Below are positions 24,598 through 32,962 of a stretch of DNA of 64,000 bases, one piece after another (the stretch's first letter is position 1; each line of letters begins with the position of its first letter). The notes under the pieces are model-generated. The model was not told where the DNA came from. It made no database searches and saw only the letters and a list, made by a program, of their open reading frames with translations. The stretch comes from UBA3910 sp964626065. GTDB lineage: Bacteria; Bacillota; Limnochordia; Darwinibacteriales; Darwinibacteriaceae. Location: positions 1 to 64,000 of the forward strand of contig CAZVDE010000001.1 in NCBI GenBank assembly GCA_964626065.1, in the 5' to 3' direction. Position numbers and translations under genes: made by a program.

Positions 24598-26262
24598 GTG
24601 AAAACCATATTCCAATTGTTGATACCGGATACTGTCGCGCCCAGCAGGCAGGCTGCGGAAATCGCACCGGCGGCAAAAAGCGGCAAGGGCGAGGAAGCTA
24701 GTTTCACCAGCCTACTAACGCTTTTTCTTAAGGAACGGCCTGTGGCGGTACCGGCGGAAAATGAAGAAGAAAAGAACGGTCAACCCAAATTAGCCGCCAC
24801 TGTGCACATGGCCGGAGTGTTTACAAATCCGCTGCCTAGCCCGGCTGCGGAAGGAGAGGCGAAAATAGCACCCATTACAGACCGGCAAGCCCCTGCGCTG
24901 CACCCTGAGGCGGTGCCTGCTCCGGAATTTGGAGAGGAACAGCCCCAAGCCGGAGAGCGGACTGCAGAATCCCGGGGCGACGAGCAGACACACTCTGAGG
25001 TCAGAGCAGTGGGCAGCAGCGGAGAAAAGGGCTTTGCGGTTCGGGCGGCGATTGCCGAACAGGCGCCGTCACAACAGCCCAAACAGCCGTCGGGACCGGA
25101 GAAGGAACGCCCGGATCCGGAAGGCGAACGGGCCGTGTGGGCGTCAAATGCGGCACGGCAAACAACCGCAGCAGAAAAGACGACCTCTGTGGAAGTCTTC
25201 CCACAGCCCAAAACGCTGCGCACAGAAGTGGGCGGCCCGGCACAGATGGGGAAAGACACTATGCCCAAGCCCGTAACTGAGCTGGGCGACCGGGTAATTC
25301 AGCCCATGCCTGAGGTTCAATATTTTCACCAAGAACCGCAGGAAATTGAGGATGGCACCGGTGTTGTCTTGGACGGGCCGGAAATAACGGAGCAGTTTAC
25401 AAATACAGATCGGCCGGCCGCTGCGGATGCAATCGCCTGGACTGAGCCGGATACCTTGCACCGCTTAGAACCGGTGCTTGGACGGCAGAATCTAGCGGAA
25501 AACAAGAAGATTTACAAAGAAGCTGAGCGGGAGGCGAAACCACTGCCTGCTGCAGAGCTGCCGCCAACGGTGGATGTGCCGGAAAGTGAAACGGCCGCGG
25601 CCGCAAGCCCGGTGGAGAAAGCTGCCGAACGACCCAAGGCGTTAAAAGGCGAAACCGCCCCGAAAATGCAAGAAAGCGTTGAAAGGGAACAAAAACGGCC
25701 GACGCGGCCCGAAAAGCCGGCTGTGGATGGGCCGGCGGAAATGATGCCTAAGCAGGAAAGCGAGTTAACCGCGCCTGCACCAACCGAGATAGGGCGGGAG
25801 CAAAGCCCAGGCACAACTTCGCAAGCAGATAAGATTCTTAATCTGCAGGAAGAGCACAATTTACTGCCCAAATTAACGCACCAGATCCGCACTCTCGTTG
25901 ATGGCGAACGCAGCGAAGTCCGCATCCGGCTAAAACCGGATCATCTGGGAGAAATGCGAATCAAATTGTCCCTTGCGCGGGGAGTGATGGTAGCTGAATT
26001 TGCGGTGCAAAGCGAAGTGGTACGGGAAATTATCAGCAGCAGCCTACCTCAGCTGCACACCGCATTGCAGGATCAAGGCACAAATGTAGCTGAAATGACA
26101 GTGAACATCGGCTTTGGGCAAGAAAACAGCAGTCACGATTTGCCGCAGAGAGCAAGACAATTTACGCCAAACGGCGGTTTGCGGCGCAGCGCTGTGCTGG
26201 AAGGGAAAAAAACGCCCTATACCGGGCAAAACCCCTGGCATCAGATTGACCTAAAGGCCTAA
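24598..26262 (+). CDS. fliK: Flagellar hook-length control protein FliK
   Basis: About 554 residues. The first 430 are low-complexity, rich in Ala, Pro, Glu and Thr. The C-terminal Flg_hook domain (about 430-505) has VRIRLKPDHLGEMRIKLSL and LHTALQDQGTNVAEMTVNIG. FliK measures hook length and switches export specificity. The start is uncertain: GTG 24598 lies within the Shine-Dalgarno AAAGGGGGTGA, while the codon at ideal spacing (24607) is ATA. The stretch encodes MKTIFQLLIP or MFQLLIP. Confidence 0.88.
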   Translation: MKTIFQLLIPDTVAPSRQAAEIAPAAKSGKGEEASFTSLLTLFLKERPVAVPAENEEEKNGQPKLAATVHMAGVFTNPLPSPAAEGEAKIAPITDRQAPALHPEAVPAPEFGEEQPQAGERTAESRGDEQTHSEVRAVGSSGEKGFAVRAAIAEQAPSQQPKQPSGPEKERPDPEGERAVWASNAARQTTAAEKTTSVEVFPQPKTLRTEVGGPAQMGKDTMPKPVTELGDRVIQPMPEVQYFHQEPQEIEDGTGVVLDGPEITEQFTNTDRPAAADAIAWTEPDTLHRLEPVLGRQNLAENKKIYKEAEREAKPLPAAELPPTVDVPESETAAAASPVEKAAERPKALKGETAPKMQESVEREQKRPTRPEKPAVDGPAEMMPKQESELTAPAPTEIGREQSPGTTSQADKILNLQEEHNLLPKLTHQIRTLVDGERSEVRIRLKPDHLGEMRIKLSLARGVMVAEFAVQSEVVREIISSSLPQLHTALQDQGTNVAEMTVNIGFGQENSSHDLPQRARQFTPNGGLRRSAVLEGKKTPYTGQNPWHQIDLKA

Positions 26263-26274
26263 GGAGGTGAACGA

Positions 26275-26703
26275 ATGTATGTAAATTACGTAGGTACTGT
26301 AGAACAAATGCGGCAGGCGAGAGAAGATGCACAGCCGCGAGATCCCAATGTTTTGGGGAAAGATGAATTTCTGCAACTGCTGATCACCCAATTGCGCCAT
26401 CAAGATCCCATCAATCCGGTGGAAGATAAGGAGTTCATCGCCCAACTTGCCCAATTCAGCAGCCTGGAGCAGATGCAGAATTTGAACACGAACCTGCAGG
26501 ACATGATGATGGCACAGCAAAAACTCACCGCTTTGGGGCAGGCAACCCAGATGATCGGCCGGGAAGTGGAGCTCTTCACTCAAGAAGGGGAAAGCATGTT
26601 CAGCAGGGTAACGGGAGTGCAGTTTAGAGCGGGCTGGCCTATGTTGGTGATAGACGGCAAGCTCTACGGTTTCGATGAAGTGGTCAGTATTAGGGAGGGG
26701 TAA
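26275..26703 (+). CDS. flgD: Flagellar hook capping protein FlgD (short form)
   Basis: 142 residues from ATG 26275 (TAAGGAGGTG upstream). FlgD signature LGKDEFLQLLITQLRHQDPINP and DKEFIAQLAQFSSLEQMQNLN, then QMIGREVEL. The long Ig-like C-terminal domain of proteobacterial FlgD is reduced to a small beta segment, as in many Bacillota. It caps the growing hook so that FlgE subunits can polymerise. Confidence 0.94.
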   Translation: MYVNYVGTVEQMRQAREDAQPRDPNVLGKDEFLQLLITQLRHQDPINPVEDKEFIAQLAQFSSLEQMQNLNTNLQDMMMAQQKLTALGQATQMIGREVELFTQEGESMFSRVTGVQFRAGWPMLVIDGKLYGFDEVVSIREG

Positions 26704-26707
26704 TGGA

Positions 26708-27094
26708 ATGACTCAACATTTTAAAATTCCCAAGGGCTCTCCAATACAACCCGTCCAACCGAGACAGTCTCCCGCAGTTGAACGCCGGCGCAGGGGTGAT
26801 GTGCCTTTTGCTCAAATTCTTGATAAAAAGCTGGAAGAGAGCAAATTAAAATTTTCCGCCCACGCCACCAGGCGCTTGGAAGCCCGGGGCATTGAATTTT
26901 CACTCGGGCAGCTGGAGCTGTTGGAAGCAGCGGTGGAAAAAGCCAGAGCCAAGGGGGGCAGAGAAACGCTAATATTGTTGGATGATGTTGCTCTGGTGGT
27001 CAGTGTGGCCAACCGCACCGTGATTACCGCCATTGACGGAGAAAACTTGAAAGAGAATGTATTTACACAGATTGACAGCGCTGTCATTACCTAG
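26708..27094 (+). CDS. Flagellar operon protein of the TIGR02530 type
   Basis: 128 residues from ATG 26708, with AGGGAGGGG 7 bases upstream; the longer frame from 26675 has no ribosome site. A disordered basic N-terminus (about 1-35) precedes a compact conserved part, KFSAHATRRLEARGI ... LLEAAVEKARAKGG ... TLILLDDVALVVSVANRTVITA. This pattern defines a family found between flgD and flgE in Bacillota. Its exact role is unknown; it may be an export or hook-assembly factor. Confidence 0.82.
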   Translation: MTQHFKIPKGSPIQPVQPRQSPAVERRRRGDVPFAQILDKKLEESKLKFSAHATRRLEARGIEFSLGQLELLEAAVEKARAKGGRETLILLDDVALVVSVANRTVITAIDGENLKENVFTQIDSAVIT

Positions 27095-27095
27095 C

Positions 27096-27146
27096 AGGGC
27101 CGGACCTTTACGGAGGCCCTCCATCCACTGAACGAACGAAGTGGAT
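27096..27146 (+). other. Two RNA hairpins in front of flgE
   Basis: AGGGCC (27096-27101) pairs with GGCCCT (27115-27120), and ATCCACT (27123-27129) pairs perfectly with AGTGGAT (27140-27146) around a GAACGAACGA loop. No T-run follows either, so they are not typical terminators. They end just before the flgE ribosome site (GAAGGAGGAA). mRNA processing or stabilisation is a guess. Confidence 0.55.
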
Positions 27147-27167
27147 TACTGAAGGAGGAATGAAAAC

Positions 27168-28697
27168 ATGATGCGTTCGATGTTTGCCGGTGTCTCGGGC
27201 CTGAAGGCTCACCAAATCCGCATGGATGTCATCGGCAACAATATTGCGAATGTGAACACCGCAGGCTACAAGTCTTCGCGGGCCACGTTTCAGGAAATGC
27301 TGAGCCAAATGATCCGCAGTGCCACAGCCCCCACCGAATTGCGCGGGGGCACTAACCCGCAGCAAGTAGGCTTGGGCACCAGCCTGGGATCGATAGATGT
27401 GAAACACACTCAAGGCAACACCCAATCAACCGGATATTTAACCGATTTAGCCATTGAAGGCGATGGGTTCTTTGTCCTGGGTGAAGGCGAAAACCGCCAA
27501 TACACCAGGGCAGGCATGTTTGGCCTGGATGACGGCACGGAAGGGAACTTCGTGTCTTTAGTCAACGGCCAGCGGGTGCTGGGCTATAGGGCGGATAACA
27601 TGGGAGAAATAGACCTGCATTCTGCCTTGGAATCGCTGTATATCTCGGCGTCCGACACGATCAGCCCTCGGGCCACTACCAGAATCACCTTTGCGGGGAA
27701 CTTGGACAACCGTTACAGCCTGGATCAAAGTGTGAGGCGCACGATACAGGTCTTTGATTCCAGAGGCAGGGAACAAACAATCATTGTAGGTTTCCACCAA
27801 CAGGGCGATAACGAGTGGGGCTGGGATGCAAGCTGGCAGTTGATCAGTACACCCATACCCGCGCATGAGTCTTCATTGGAAGACAACGCCCAATATCTAG
27901 TGCATAATCAAAAAATGTATCAAGTTCCCGCGGATTTTGATTTCAAGGCATATCTTGATGACCCCAGTAGTTTTCAGACCGAGGACTTCGAGGTAGTGGC
28001 CGCAAGCGATGACGGACGGTTGTGGAAGGACACAAGTGTACACGAAAACCGCTTTGAATTTGAGAAGGGGCTGGAAAATGGGGCAAAAGTGAACGCATCC
28101 GGTGCAGAAGGCACTTTGTTTCTCAGCCACGAAGATATAATCGTTAGCAAAGAAGATGCGTACACCATTAAATTCGGCTCGGATGGAAGTTACAGCGGAC
28201 TTAACATTGAGGAAAGCAACGTAATTTCCTTGGAGCCGGAAAACGCCAATCCACTTTCCATAACGCTGGAATTTACCCAGCTCACCCAGTATGCGGATAC
28301 GTTTACCGGCAAGTTCCTGAACCAGAATGGGTATGCCAATGGGGCGTTGGAGAGCTACGCCATTGATCAAAACGGTGTTATTGTGGGCAGCTTCTCTAAC
28401 GGCTTAACCCGCAATTTGGGCCAGATTGCTTTGGCCCGCTTCACCAACCCGGCCGGTTTGATGCGTGGGGGATCCACCATGTTTCTCGAAACGCCCAACT
28501 CCGGCACGGCCCAAATCGAAGCCGCGGGCCAACCGGGCTACGGTACTATTTCACCCAGTTCGCTGGAGATGTCCAATGTGGATCTCAGTGAAGAATTTAC
28601 TGAGATGATCATTACACAGAGGGGGTTTCAGGCCAACTCTAGAATTATTACATCATCAGATGAGATGCTCCAGGAATTGGTCAACTTAAAACGATAA
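27168..28697 (+). CDS. flgE: Flagellar hook protein FlgE
   Basis: 509 residues from ATG 27168 (ATG 27171 is also possible). N-terminal rod/hook motif GLKAHQIRMDVIGNNIANVNTAGYK, the FlgE-type DLAIEGDGFFVLGEGENRQYTRAG, a D1/D2 insertion (about 130-400), and a C-terminal NVDLSEEFTEMIITQRGFQANSRIITSSDEMLQELVNLKR. It builds the hook. Hairpins flank it on both sides. No flbD follows, unlike in many Bacillota. Confidence 0.95.
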   Translation: MMRSMFAGVSGLKAHQIRMDVIGNNIANVNTAGYKSSRATFQEMLSQMIRSATAPTELRGGTNPQQVGLGTSLGSIDVKHTQGNTQSTGYLTDLAIEGDGFFVLGEGENRQYTRAGMFGLDDGTEGNFVSLVNGQRVLGYRADNMGEIDLHSALESLYISASDTISPRATTRITFAGNLDNRYSLDQSVRRTIQVFDSRGREQTIIVGFHQQGDNEWGWDASWQLISTPIPAHESSLEDNAQYLVHNQKMYQVPADFDFKAYLDDPSSFQTEDFEVVAASDDGRLWKDTSVHENRFEFEKGLENGAKVNASGAEGTLFLSHEDIIVSKEDAYTIKFGSDGSYSGLNIEESNVISLEPENANPLSITLEFTQLTQYADTFTGKFLNQNGYANGALESYAIDQNGVIVGSFSNGLTRNLGQIALARFTNPAGLMRGGSTMFLETPNSGTAQIEAAGQPGYGTISPSSLEMSNVDLSEEFTEMIITQRGFQANSRIITSSDEMLQELVNLKR

Positions 28698-28703
28698 CTA
28701 GGC

Positions 28704-28723
28704 GGGGCCGTTAATTCGGCCCC
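28704..28723 (+). other. GC-rich hairpin directly after flgE
   Basis: GGGGCCG (28704-28710), loop TTAATT, CGGCCCC (28717-28723). Perfect 7-bp stem with no T-tract behind it. It lies between flgE and motA, so it may define or protect the flgE mRNA 3' end, or act as a weak terminator. Confidence 0.6.
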
Positions 28724-28753
28724 CAGTCCATAACGGAAACGGAGTGCAGGTAA

Positions 28754-29566
28754 ATGGATCTGGCAACACTTTTGGGAATCATCATTGGCAGCGTTTTGCT
28801 GGTGGTATCCATTGCCATTGAGGGGGACGTTTCATTATATTGGAGTTTTTCCAGTATTTTGATTGTCTTTGGGGGCACATTTGCGGCAATCATGATCAAC
28901 TTCTCCATGGGCCAAGTGCTCAGTGTGTTTCCCCTTCTGCGGGTTGCCTTTTCGCAAAAGGCGACTAATAATCTTGGCGTAATCGAAACTTTAGTAGAAT
29001 TCGCGGAGACCTCTAGGCGGGAGGGCCTTTTGGCCCTGGAAGAAAAGGCAATGGCACTCAATGAACCGTTTTTGGAAAAAGGCATCCAACTGGTCGTGGA
29101 TGGCACAGATGCGGAGCTGGTACGCAGTATTCTCGAAATTGAACTGGCCTTTTTAGAAGAACGGCACCGCCTAGGCCAGCGTATCTTCGAGCAAATGGGG
29201 GCTCTGGCGCCTGCTTTTGGCATGATTGGGACTTTAATCGGGCTCATTGCCATGCTGGGCGATCTTGACGATCCGGACCAGATTGGCATGGGTATGGCAG
29301 TAGCCTTGATCACTACGCTCTACGGGGCGGTCGCCGCTAACCTGGTCTTTATTCCGGTCGCGGGTAAACTGCGCCTTAAAAGCGATGAGGAAATCCTCAT
29401 TAAACAAGTCATGATTGAAGGGATCTTATCTATCCAAGCAGGCGAAAACCCGCGTATCGTGGAGGAAAAACTGAAGTCTTTCCTATCACCGGGTGAAAGG
29501 CAGGCATCGGCGGACCGGGCCCCCGGATCGGGTGTCCCGGTTGAGGGAGTGACGCTTGATGTATAA
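28754..29566 (+). CDS. motA: Flagellar motor stator protein MotA
   Basis: 270 residues. Four membrane helices: two near 5-50 (LATLLGIIIGSVLLVVSIAI, SILIVFGGTFAAIMI) and two near 150-205 (LAPAFGMIGTLIGLIAML, MAVALITTLYGAVAANLVFIP). The cytoplasmic loop between them carries the RREGLLALEEKA and FLEERHRLGQ segments that contact FliG. With MotB it forms the ion-driven stator. The position between flgE and fliL is common in clostridial operons. Confidence 0.94.
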   Translation: MDLATLLGIIIGSVLLVVSIAIEGDVSLYWSFSSILIVFGGTFAAIMINFSMGQVLSVFPLLRVAFSQKATNNLGVIETLVEFAETSRREGLLALEEKAMALNEPFLEKGIQLVVDGTDAELVRSILEIELAFLEERHRLGQRIFEQMGALAPAFGMIGTLIGLIAMLGDLDDPDQIGMGMAVALITTLYGAVAANLVFIPVAGKLRLKSDEEILIKQVMIEGILSIQAGENPRIVEEKLKSFLSPGERQASADRAPGSGVPVEGVTLDV

Positions 29567-30269
29567 AAAATCGCGGGAGGAACCAAGCGCCGCCGGCGCT
29601 TGGTTGACAACATATGCGGATATGGTCACACTTCTTTTGGCCTTTTTCGTGCTGCTGTTTGCCTTTTCCGCCGTTGATGAGGGCCGCTTTAGTGCCATTA
29701 TTTCGGCCTTTCAAGGTTATTTCGGTATCTTGGATCGAGGTACAATCAGCGTCGATGATCCTGTTGTGCTGCCCTTTGACTCATCGGAATTGGCCCGTCA
29801 ACAGCTCCAGAGCCTGTATGAAGAGCTGACGCAGCTGATCGAATCTGAGGGTATTGGCGGGATTCGGCTGCAGATGGAAGAGCGGGGCTTAATCATTCGT
29901 TTTGCGGAACAGGTCTTTTTTGATTTAGGCGAGGCGGTTTTAAAACCTGAGGCACTGGAAATCCTGACAAGTGTTTCCCAGATTCTTCGGGACTTGCCCA
30001 ATCCGCTGAGGGTGGAAGGCCATACAGACAATTGGCCCATCCGCACCGCCCGTTTCGCCTCCAACTGGGAACTGAGCGTGCACAGGGCAACAAACGTAGT
30101 GCGCTATCTCATTACCGAGGAAAAGTTCGATCCGCAAAAACTGTCTGCAGTAGGGTATGCCGAATACCGCCCCATCCGCCCCAACGATACAGCTGAAAAT
30201 AGGGCATTGAACAGGCGCGTTGATATAGTGATATTGAATGTAGATTTGTGGGACTACGAGCCCAACTGA
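29559..30269 (+). CDS. motB: Flagellar motor stator protein MotB
   Basis: 236 residues from ATG 29559. One membrane helix with the ion-binding aspartate (TYADMVTLLLAFFVLLFAFS, Asp21), a linker, then an OmpA-like peptidoglycan-binding domain (about 115-230; VEGHTDNWPIRT, FASNWELSVHRATNVVRYL). It anchors the stator to the wall. The coupling ion cannot be decided from sequence by eye. It overlaps motA by 8 bases. Confidence 0.94.
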   Translation: MYKKSREEPSAAGAWLTTYADMVTLLLAFFVLLFAFSAVDEGRFSAIISAFQGYFGILDRGTISVDDPVVLPFDSSELARQQLQSLYEELTQLIESEGIGGIRLQMEERGLIIRFAEQVFFDLGEAVLKPEALEILTSVSQILRDLPNPLRVEGHTDNWPIRTARFASNWELSVHRATNVVRYLITEEKFDPQKLSAVGYAEYRPIRPNDTAENRALNRRVDIVILNVDLWDYEPN

Positions 30270-30285
30270 GGGGAGGTCACGGAGG

Positions 30286-30750
30286 ATGGCAAAAAAGATT
30301 GAAGTTGACGCTAAATTTTTGGTGGCGGGCATCGCCTTTTTGATCATTGCTGTGGTTGGCAGCTCTTTTGTGACATTTTTAATGTTTCGCAGCAATACCA
30401 AAGAAGCGGCGGCCGGCCCCGAGTCGAGCAAGGAAGTTACGGAAATGGGCCCCGTTTTCGATGTGGGCGAGTTTTTGCTCAACTTAAGCACAACAGGCAA
30501 TCAACCTCGGTTTATTCGCACTGAAATCGTGCTGGAGGCCAGTGACAAGAAAGTGATCACAGAATTGGAAAAACGCAAACCGCAGGTGCGCGATTATATT
30601 ATTTCTTTGATCCGCTCCCGCACTTTTGAGCAGCTGCGCGATGCGGCGGGAATGGAACTTTTGCGGCTGGAAATGATGCGCGACGTCAACTCGCTGATCC
30701 GCAAAGGCGAAGTTACCAATGTGTACTTTGTTGATCTGATCATTCAGTGA
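30286..30750 (+). CDS. fliL: Flagellar basal body-associated protein FliL
   Basis: 154 residues. Short cytoplasmic start, one membrane helix (about 12-34), a linker, then the FliL core (VFDVGEFLLNLST, RFIRTEIVLEASD, RKPQVRDYIISLIRSRTFEQLR). FliL surrounds or stabilises the stator. Next gene 12 bases on. Confidence 0.93.
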   Translation: MAKKIEVDAKFLVAGIAFLIIAVVGSSFVTFLMFRSNTKEAAAGPESSKEVTEMGPVFDVGEFLLNLSTTGNQPRFIRTEIVLEASDKKVITELEKRKPQVRDYIISLIRSRTFEQLRDAAGMELLRLEMMRDVNSLIRKGEVTNVYFVDLIIQ

Positions 30751-30761
30751 AAGGAGAAGCC

Positions 30762-31685
30762 ATGAGAGGTTCTATCTTATCACAAGATGAAATTGAAGCC
30801 CTATTGCACAACGATCGATCCGCGACATTCCAAGAAGGCCTATTTGAGCTTTTGACCAAGGCCGCGCAGGGTATAGTTGGCCGACTGGGCAAATTATTAG
30901 CAGCAGAAGTGAGAATGGAAGGCCCGTACATAGAACGTCAGGCGGATAGCCTCAGCCAAAGCATCACAGATGAAAGCTACGTCTTGGCAGCTGATCTGGG
31001 CCCCAATGAGCTGTTTATGTTCATGTCCGCCGCTGACAGCGAAATTTTGGCGGCCCACATGGGGACTTCTTGTGAAAACGGCGTCTCCGCGGTGGGCAGG
31101 GCCTGGGCAGTTGAACTTGCCGCGCAGAGCACACTACCGTACAGCCTGTTTAAAGCCCAACAGATCGGAAAGGATTTTTTGGCGGCGCTGCCTGTGGAAG
31201 AAGACAGTTTTTTGGTTAGGCACCTGCTGCAGTTGGGCGCGGAAAGCCTTGAGTTTTGTTTGCTGATCCCGGGCAGCCGGGCCGCGGCACTTGTAACTGC
31301 TTATAAACATAAACCAACGGCGGCTGCGGCAGCAGTGGGCAGGCGTTTTTTACAGGGACAGGCATCGCCTGTCAGTGAGGCGGCCTTTATGCCGCTCGAT
31401 TCGGCCGGCCGCGCCGGGGGAGAGCACGGCATCAATCTTTTAGAGGATATAACTTTGACCGTCACGGTGGAGCTGGGCCGAACCGATCTCACCTTAAATG
31501 AGCTGTTGGAGTTAAAACCGCAGTCGATCATCAGCCTACAGCGCCACGCGGGTGATGCGGTGGACGTATATGTCAACGACCGCTTGGCCGCCAAGGCAGA
31601 AGTTGTGGTCTTGGAAGAAAACTTCGGTGTCAGGGTCTTGGAGATCATCTCCCAGTCAAAGGCCGGGCGCGACGATGGAAGGTGA
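30762..31685 (+). CDS. fliY: FliY-like flagellar motor switch protein (SpoA/FliN C-terminus)
   Basis: 307 residues from ATG 30762, with AAGGAG 5 bases upstream. The N-terminal peptide ILSQDEIEALL is the CheY-binding type seen in FliM and FliY. Residues about 25-190 look like a CheC-type fold, but both phosphatase ExxN motifs are lost: KAAQGIVGRLG replaces the expected EIGNI-like helix, and SAVGRAWAVELAAQS the SAVGE-MN-like one. The C-terminal SpoA/FliN domain is clear (VTVELGRTDLTLNELLELKPQSIISL). No FliM with a GGxG motif is encoded beside it. FliM is an alternative name. Confidence 0.8.
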   Translation: MRGSILSQDEIEALLHNDRSATFQEGLFELLTKAAQGIVGRLGKLLAAEVRMEGPYIERQADSLSQSITDESYVLAADLGPNELFMFMSAADSEILAAHMGTSCENGVSAVGRAWAVELAAQSTLPYSLFKAQQIGKDFLAALPVEEDSFLVRHLLQLGAESLEFCLLIPGSRAAALVTAYKHKPTAAAAAVGRRFLQGQASPVSEAAFMPLDSAGRAGGEHGINLLEDITLTVTVELGRTDLTLNELLELKPQSIISLQRHAGDAVDVYVNDRLAAKAEVVVLEENFGVRVLEIISQSKAGRDDGR

Positions 31686-31966
31686 GCCGCTTGGACAAAT
31701 CACTTCTTTGGGGCCTGATTCGTGTCCTTGCAGCGCTGGCAGTTATTGTTCCGGCCGCTTTTTATGCAACGCGCTGGTACGGCAGGCGCCAGGCGCCAAG
31801 CAAGCACTTGCGTATCGAGGAGGCCCTCTCTTTAGGCGCCAATAAATCGTTGTATGTAATCGAGTGGGAAAAACGCCGCCTATTGCTTGGTGTGACCAAT
31901 CAGGCAATTACTCTTTTAGACGAGAAGTCTATTGAGCCGGCGGAGAAAGAGGATGGGGGGGATTAA
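31682..31966 (+). CDS. fliO: Flagellar biosynthesis protein FliO/FliZ
   Basis: 94 residues from GTG 31682; TTG 31691, six bases after AGGTG, is a good alternative. One membrane helix (about 8-30) is followed by a small basic and beta domain (SLGANKSLYVIEWEKRRLLLGVTNQAITLLDE), the FliO core. It helps assemble the FliP ring of the export gate. Overlaps the previous gene by 4 bases; fliP follows after 2. Confidence 0.88.
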   Translation: MSRLDKSLLWGLIRVLAALAVIVPAAFYATRWYGRRQAPSKHLRIEEALSLGANKSLYVIEWEKRRLLLGVTNQAITLLDEKSIEPAEKEDGGD

Positions 31967-31968
31967 AA

Positions 31969-32667
31969 ATGGGTTTTTTGCAGATGGCCATACCCCTTCC
32001 CAGCCTAGATATTGGCTTGAGGGCGGCGGAAACTCCGGGCGATGTCGCGGTCACGCTGCAGATTCTCCTGCTGTTGACCGTTTTAAGTTTGGCTCCGGCA
32101 ATCATTATTCTCATGACTTCTTTTACGCGGACCGTGATTGTTCTCTCTTTTATCCGTAACGCTTTGGGGACCAACCAGGTTCCGCCCAATCAAGTCTTGA
32201 TTGGACTTGCTTTGTTCTTAACCGCTTTTATTATGGCACCTGCCTTCGGTTCAGTCTACAGTGACGCCCTTGTGCCTTATTTAGACGGTGAAATTACAGT
32301 GGAGCAGATGTGGGAACTCGGCAGCGCCCCGATCAGGCAGTTTATGCTGCAGCACACGCGGGAGAAAGACTTAGAAATGTTTGTGGCCATGCGCGACGAA
32401 CAGCGGCCCGCTACCGCAGACGATGTCTCAATCCTGACATTAATTCCCGCTTTCGTCATCTCCGAGCTGAAAACCGCGTTTCAGCTGGGGTTTGTCATTT
32501 TTATTCCATTTTTGGTAATTGACATGGTTGTGGCCAGCACTTTGATGGGCATGGGCATGCTGATGCTGCCGCCCGTCATGATCTCCCTTCCTTTTAAGAT
32601 CCTTTTATTTGTCTTGGTGGACGGCTGGCATTTGGTTGTGCAATCACTTCTGGTTAGTTTTTCTTAA
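31969..32667 (+). CDS. fliP: Flagellar export gate protein FliP
   Basis: 232 residues. Motifs typical of FliP: LSLAPAIIILMTSFTRTVIV, LSFIRNALGTNQVPPNQVLIGLALFLT, LIPAFVISELKTAFQ.GF and MGMLMLPPVMISLPFKILLFVL.DGW. Four membrane helices are expected. FliP pentamers with FliQ and FliR form the export gate. ATG 31984 is a possible later start. Confidence 0.96.
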   Translation: MGFLQMAIPLPSLDIGLRAAETPGDVAVTLQILLLLTVLSLAPAIIILMTSFTRTVIVLSFIRNALGTNQVPPNQVLIGLALFLTAFIMAPAFGSVYSDALVPYLDGEITVEQMWELGSAPIRQFMLQHTREKDLEMFVAMRDEQRPATADDVSILTLIPAFVISELKTAFQLGFVIFIPFLVIDMVVASTLMGMGMLMLPPVMISLPFKILLFVLVDGWHLVVQSLLVSFS

Positions 32668-32679
32668 GGATGTGTGTTT

Positions 32680-32949
32680 ATGACTGACCAAGCGGTAATC
32701 AGTTTAGCCAGGGAGGCGGTCTTAACGGTACTTTTAGTGGCGGGGCCCGCTCTGGGCATAGGCATGCTGGTGGGCTTGGTGGTCAGCATTTTTCAGGCCA
32801 CCACCCAAATCCAAGAGCAGACTCTCACCTTCATTCCTAAAATCGTGGCGGTGTTGGTTTCCCTTGTCATTTTTGGCCCCTGGATGATCCGCATCCTGGT
32901 GGATTTTGCGGAACGTTTATTAACGAGCATGCCGTCTTTTATAAAGTAG
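32680..32949 (+). CDS. fliQ: Flagellar export gate protein FliQ
   Basis: 89 residues from ATG 32680 (AAGGA 9 bases upstream). Two membrane helices and the family stretch GPALGIGMLVGLVVSIFQATTQIQEQTLTFIPKI. It is a four-copy component of the FliPQR gate. Confidence 0.95.
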   Translation: MTDQAVISLAREAVLTVLLVAGPALGIGMLVGLVVSIFQATTQIQEQTLTFIPKIVAVLVSLVIFGPWMIRILVDFAERLLTSMPSFIK

Positions 32950-32962
32950 GGAGGGCACTGCA

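Noticed and set aside
24780..25925. Long minus-strand open frames within fliK
   Set aside because: They are shadows caused by the Ala/Pro/Glu-rich codons of fliK; they have no ribosome site or recognisable domain.
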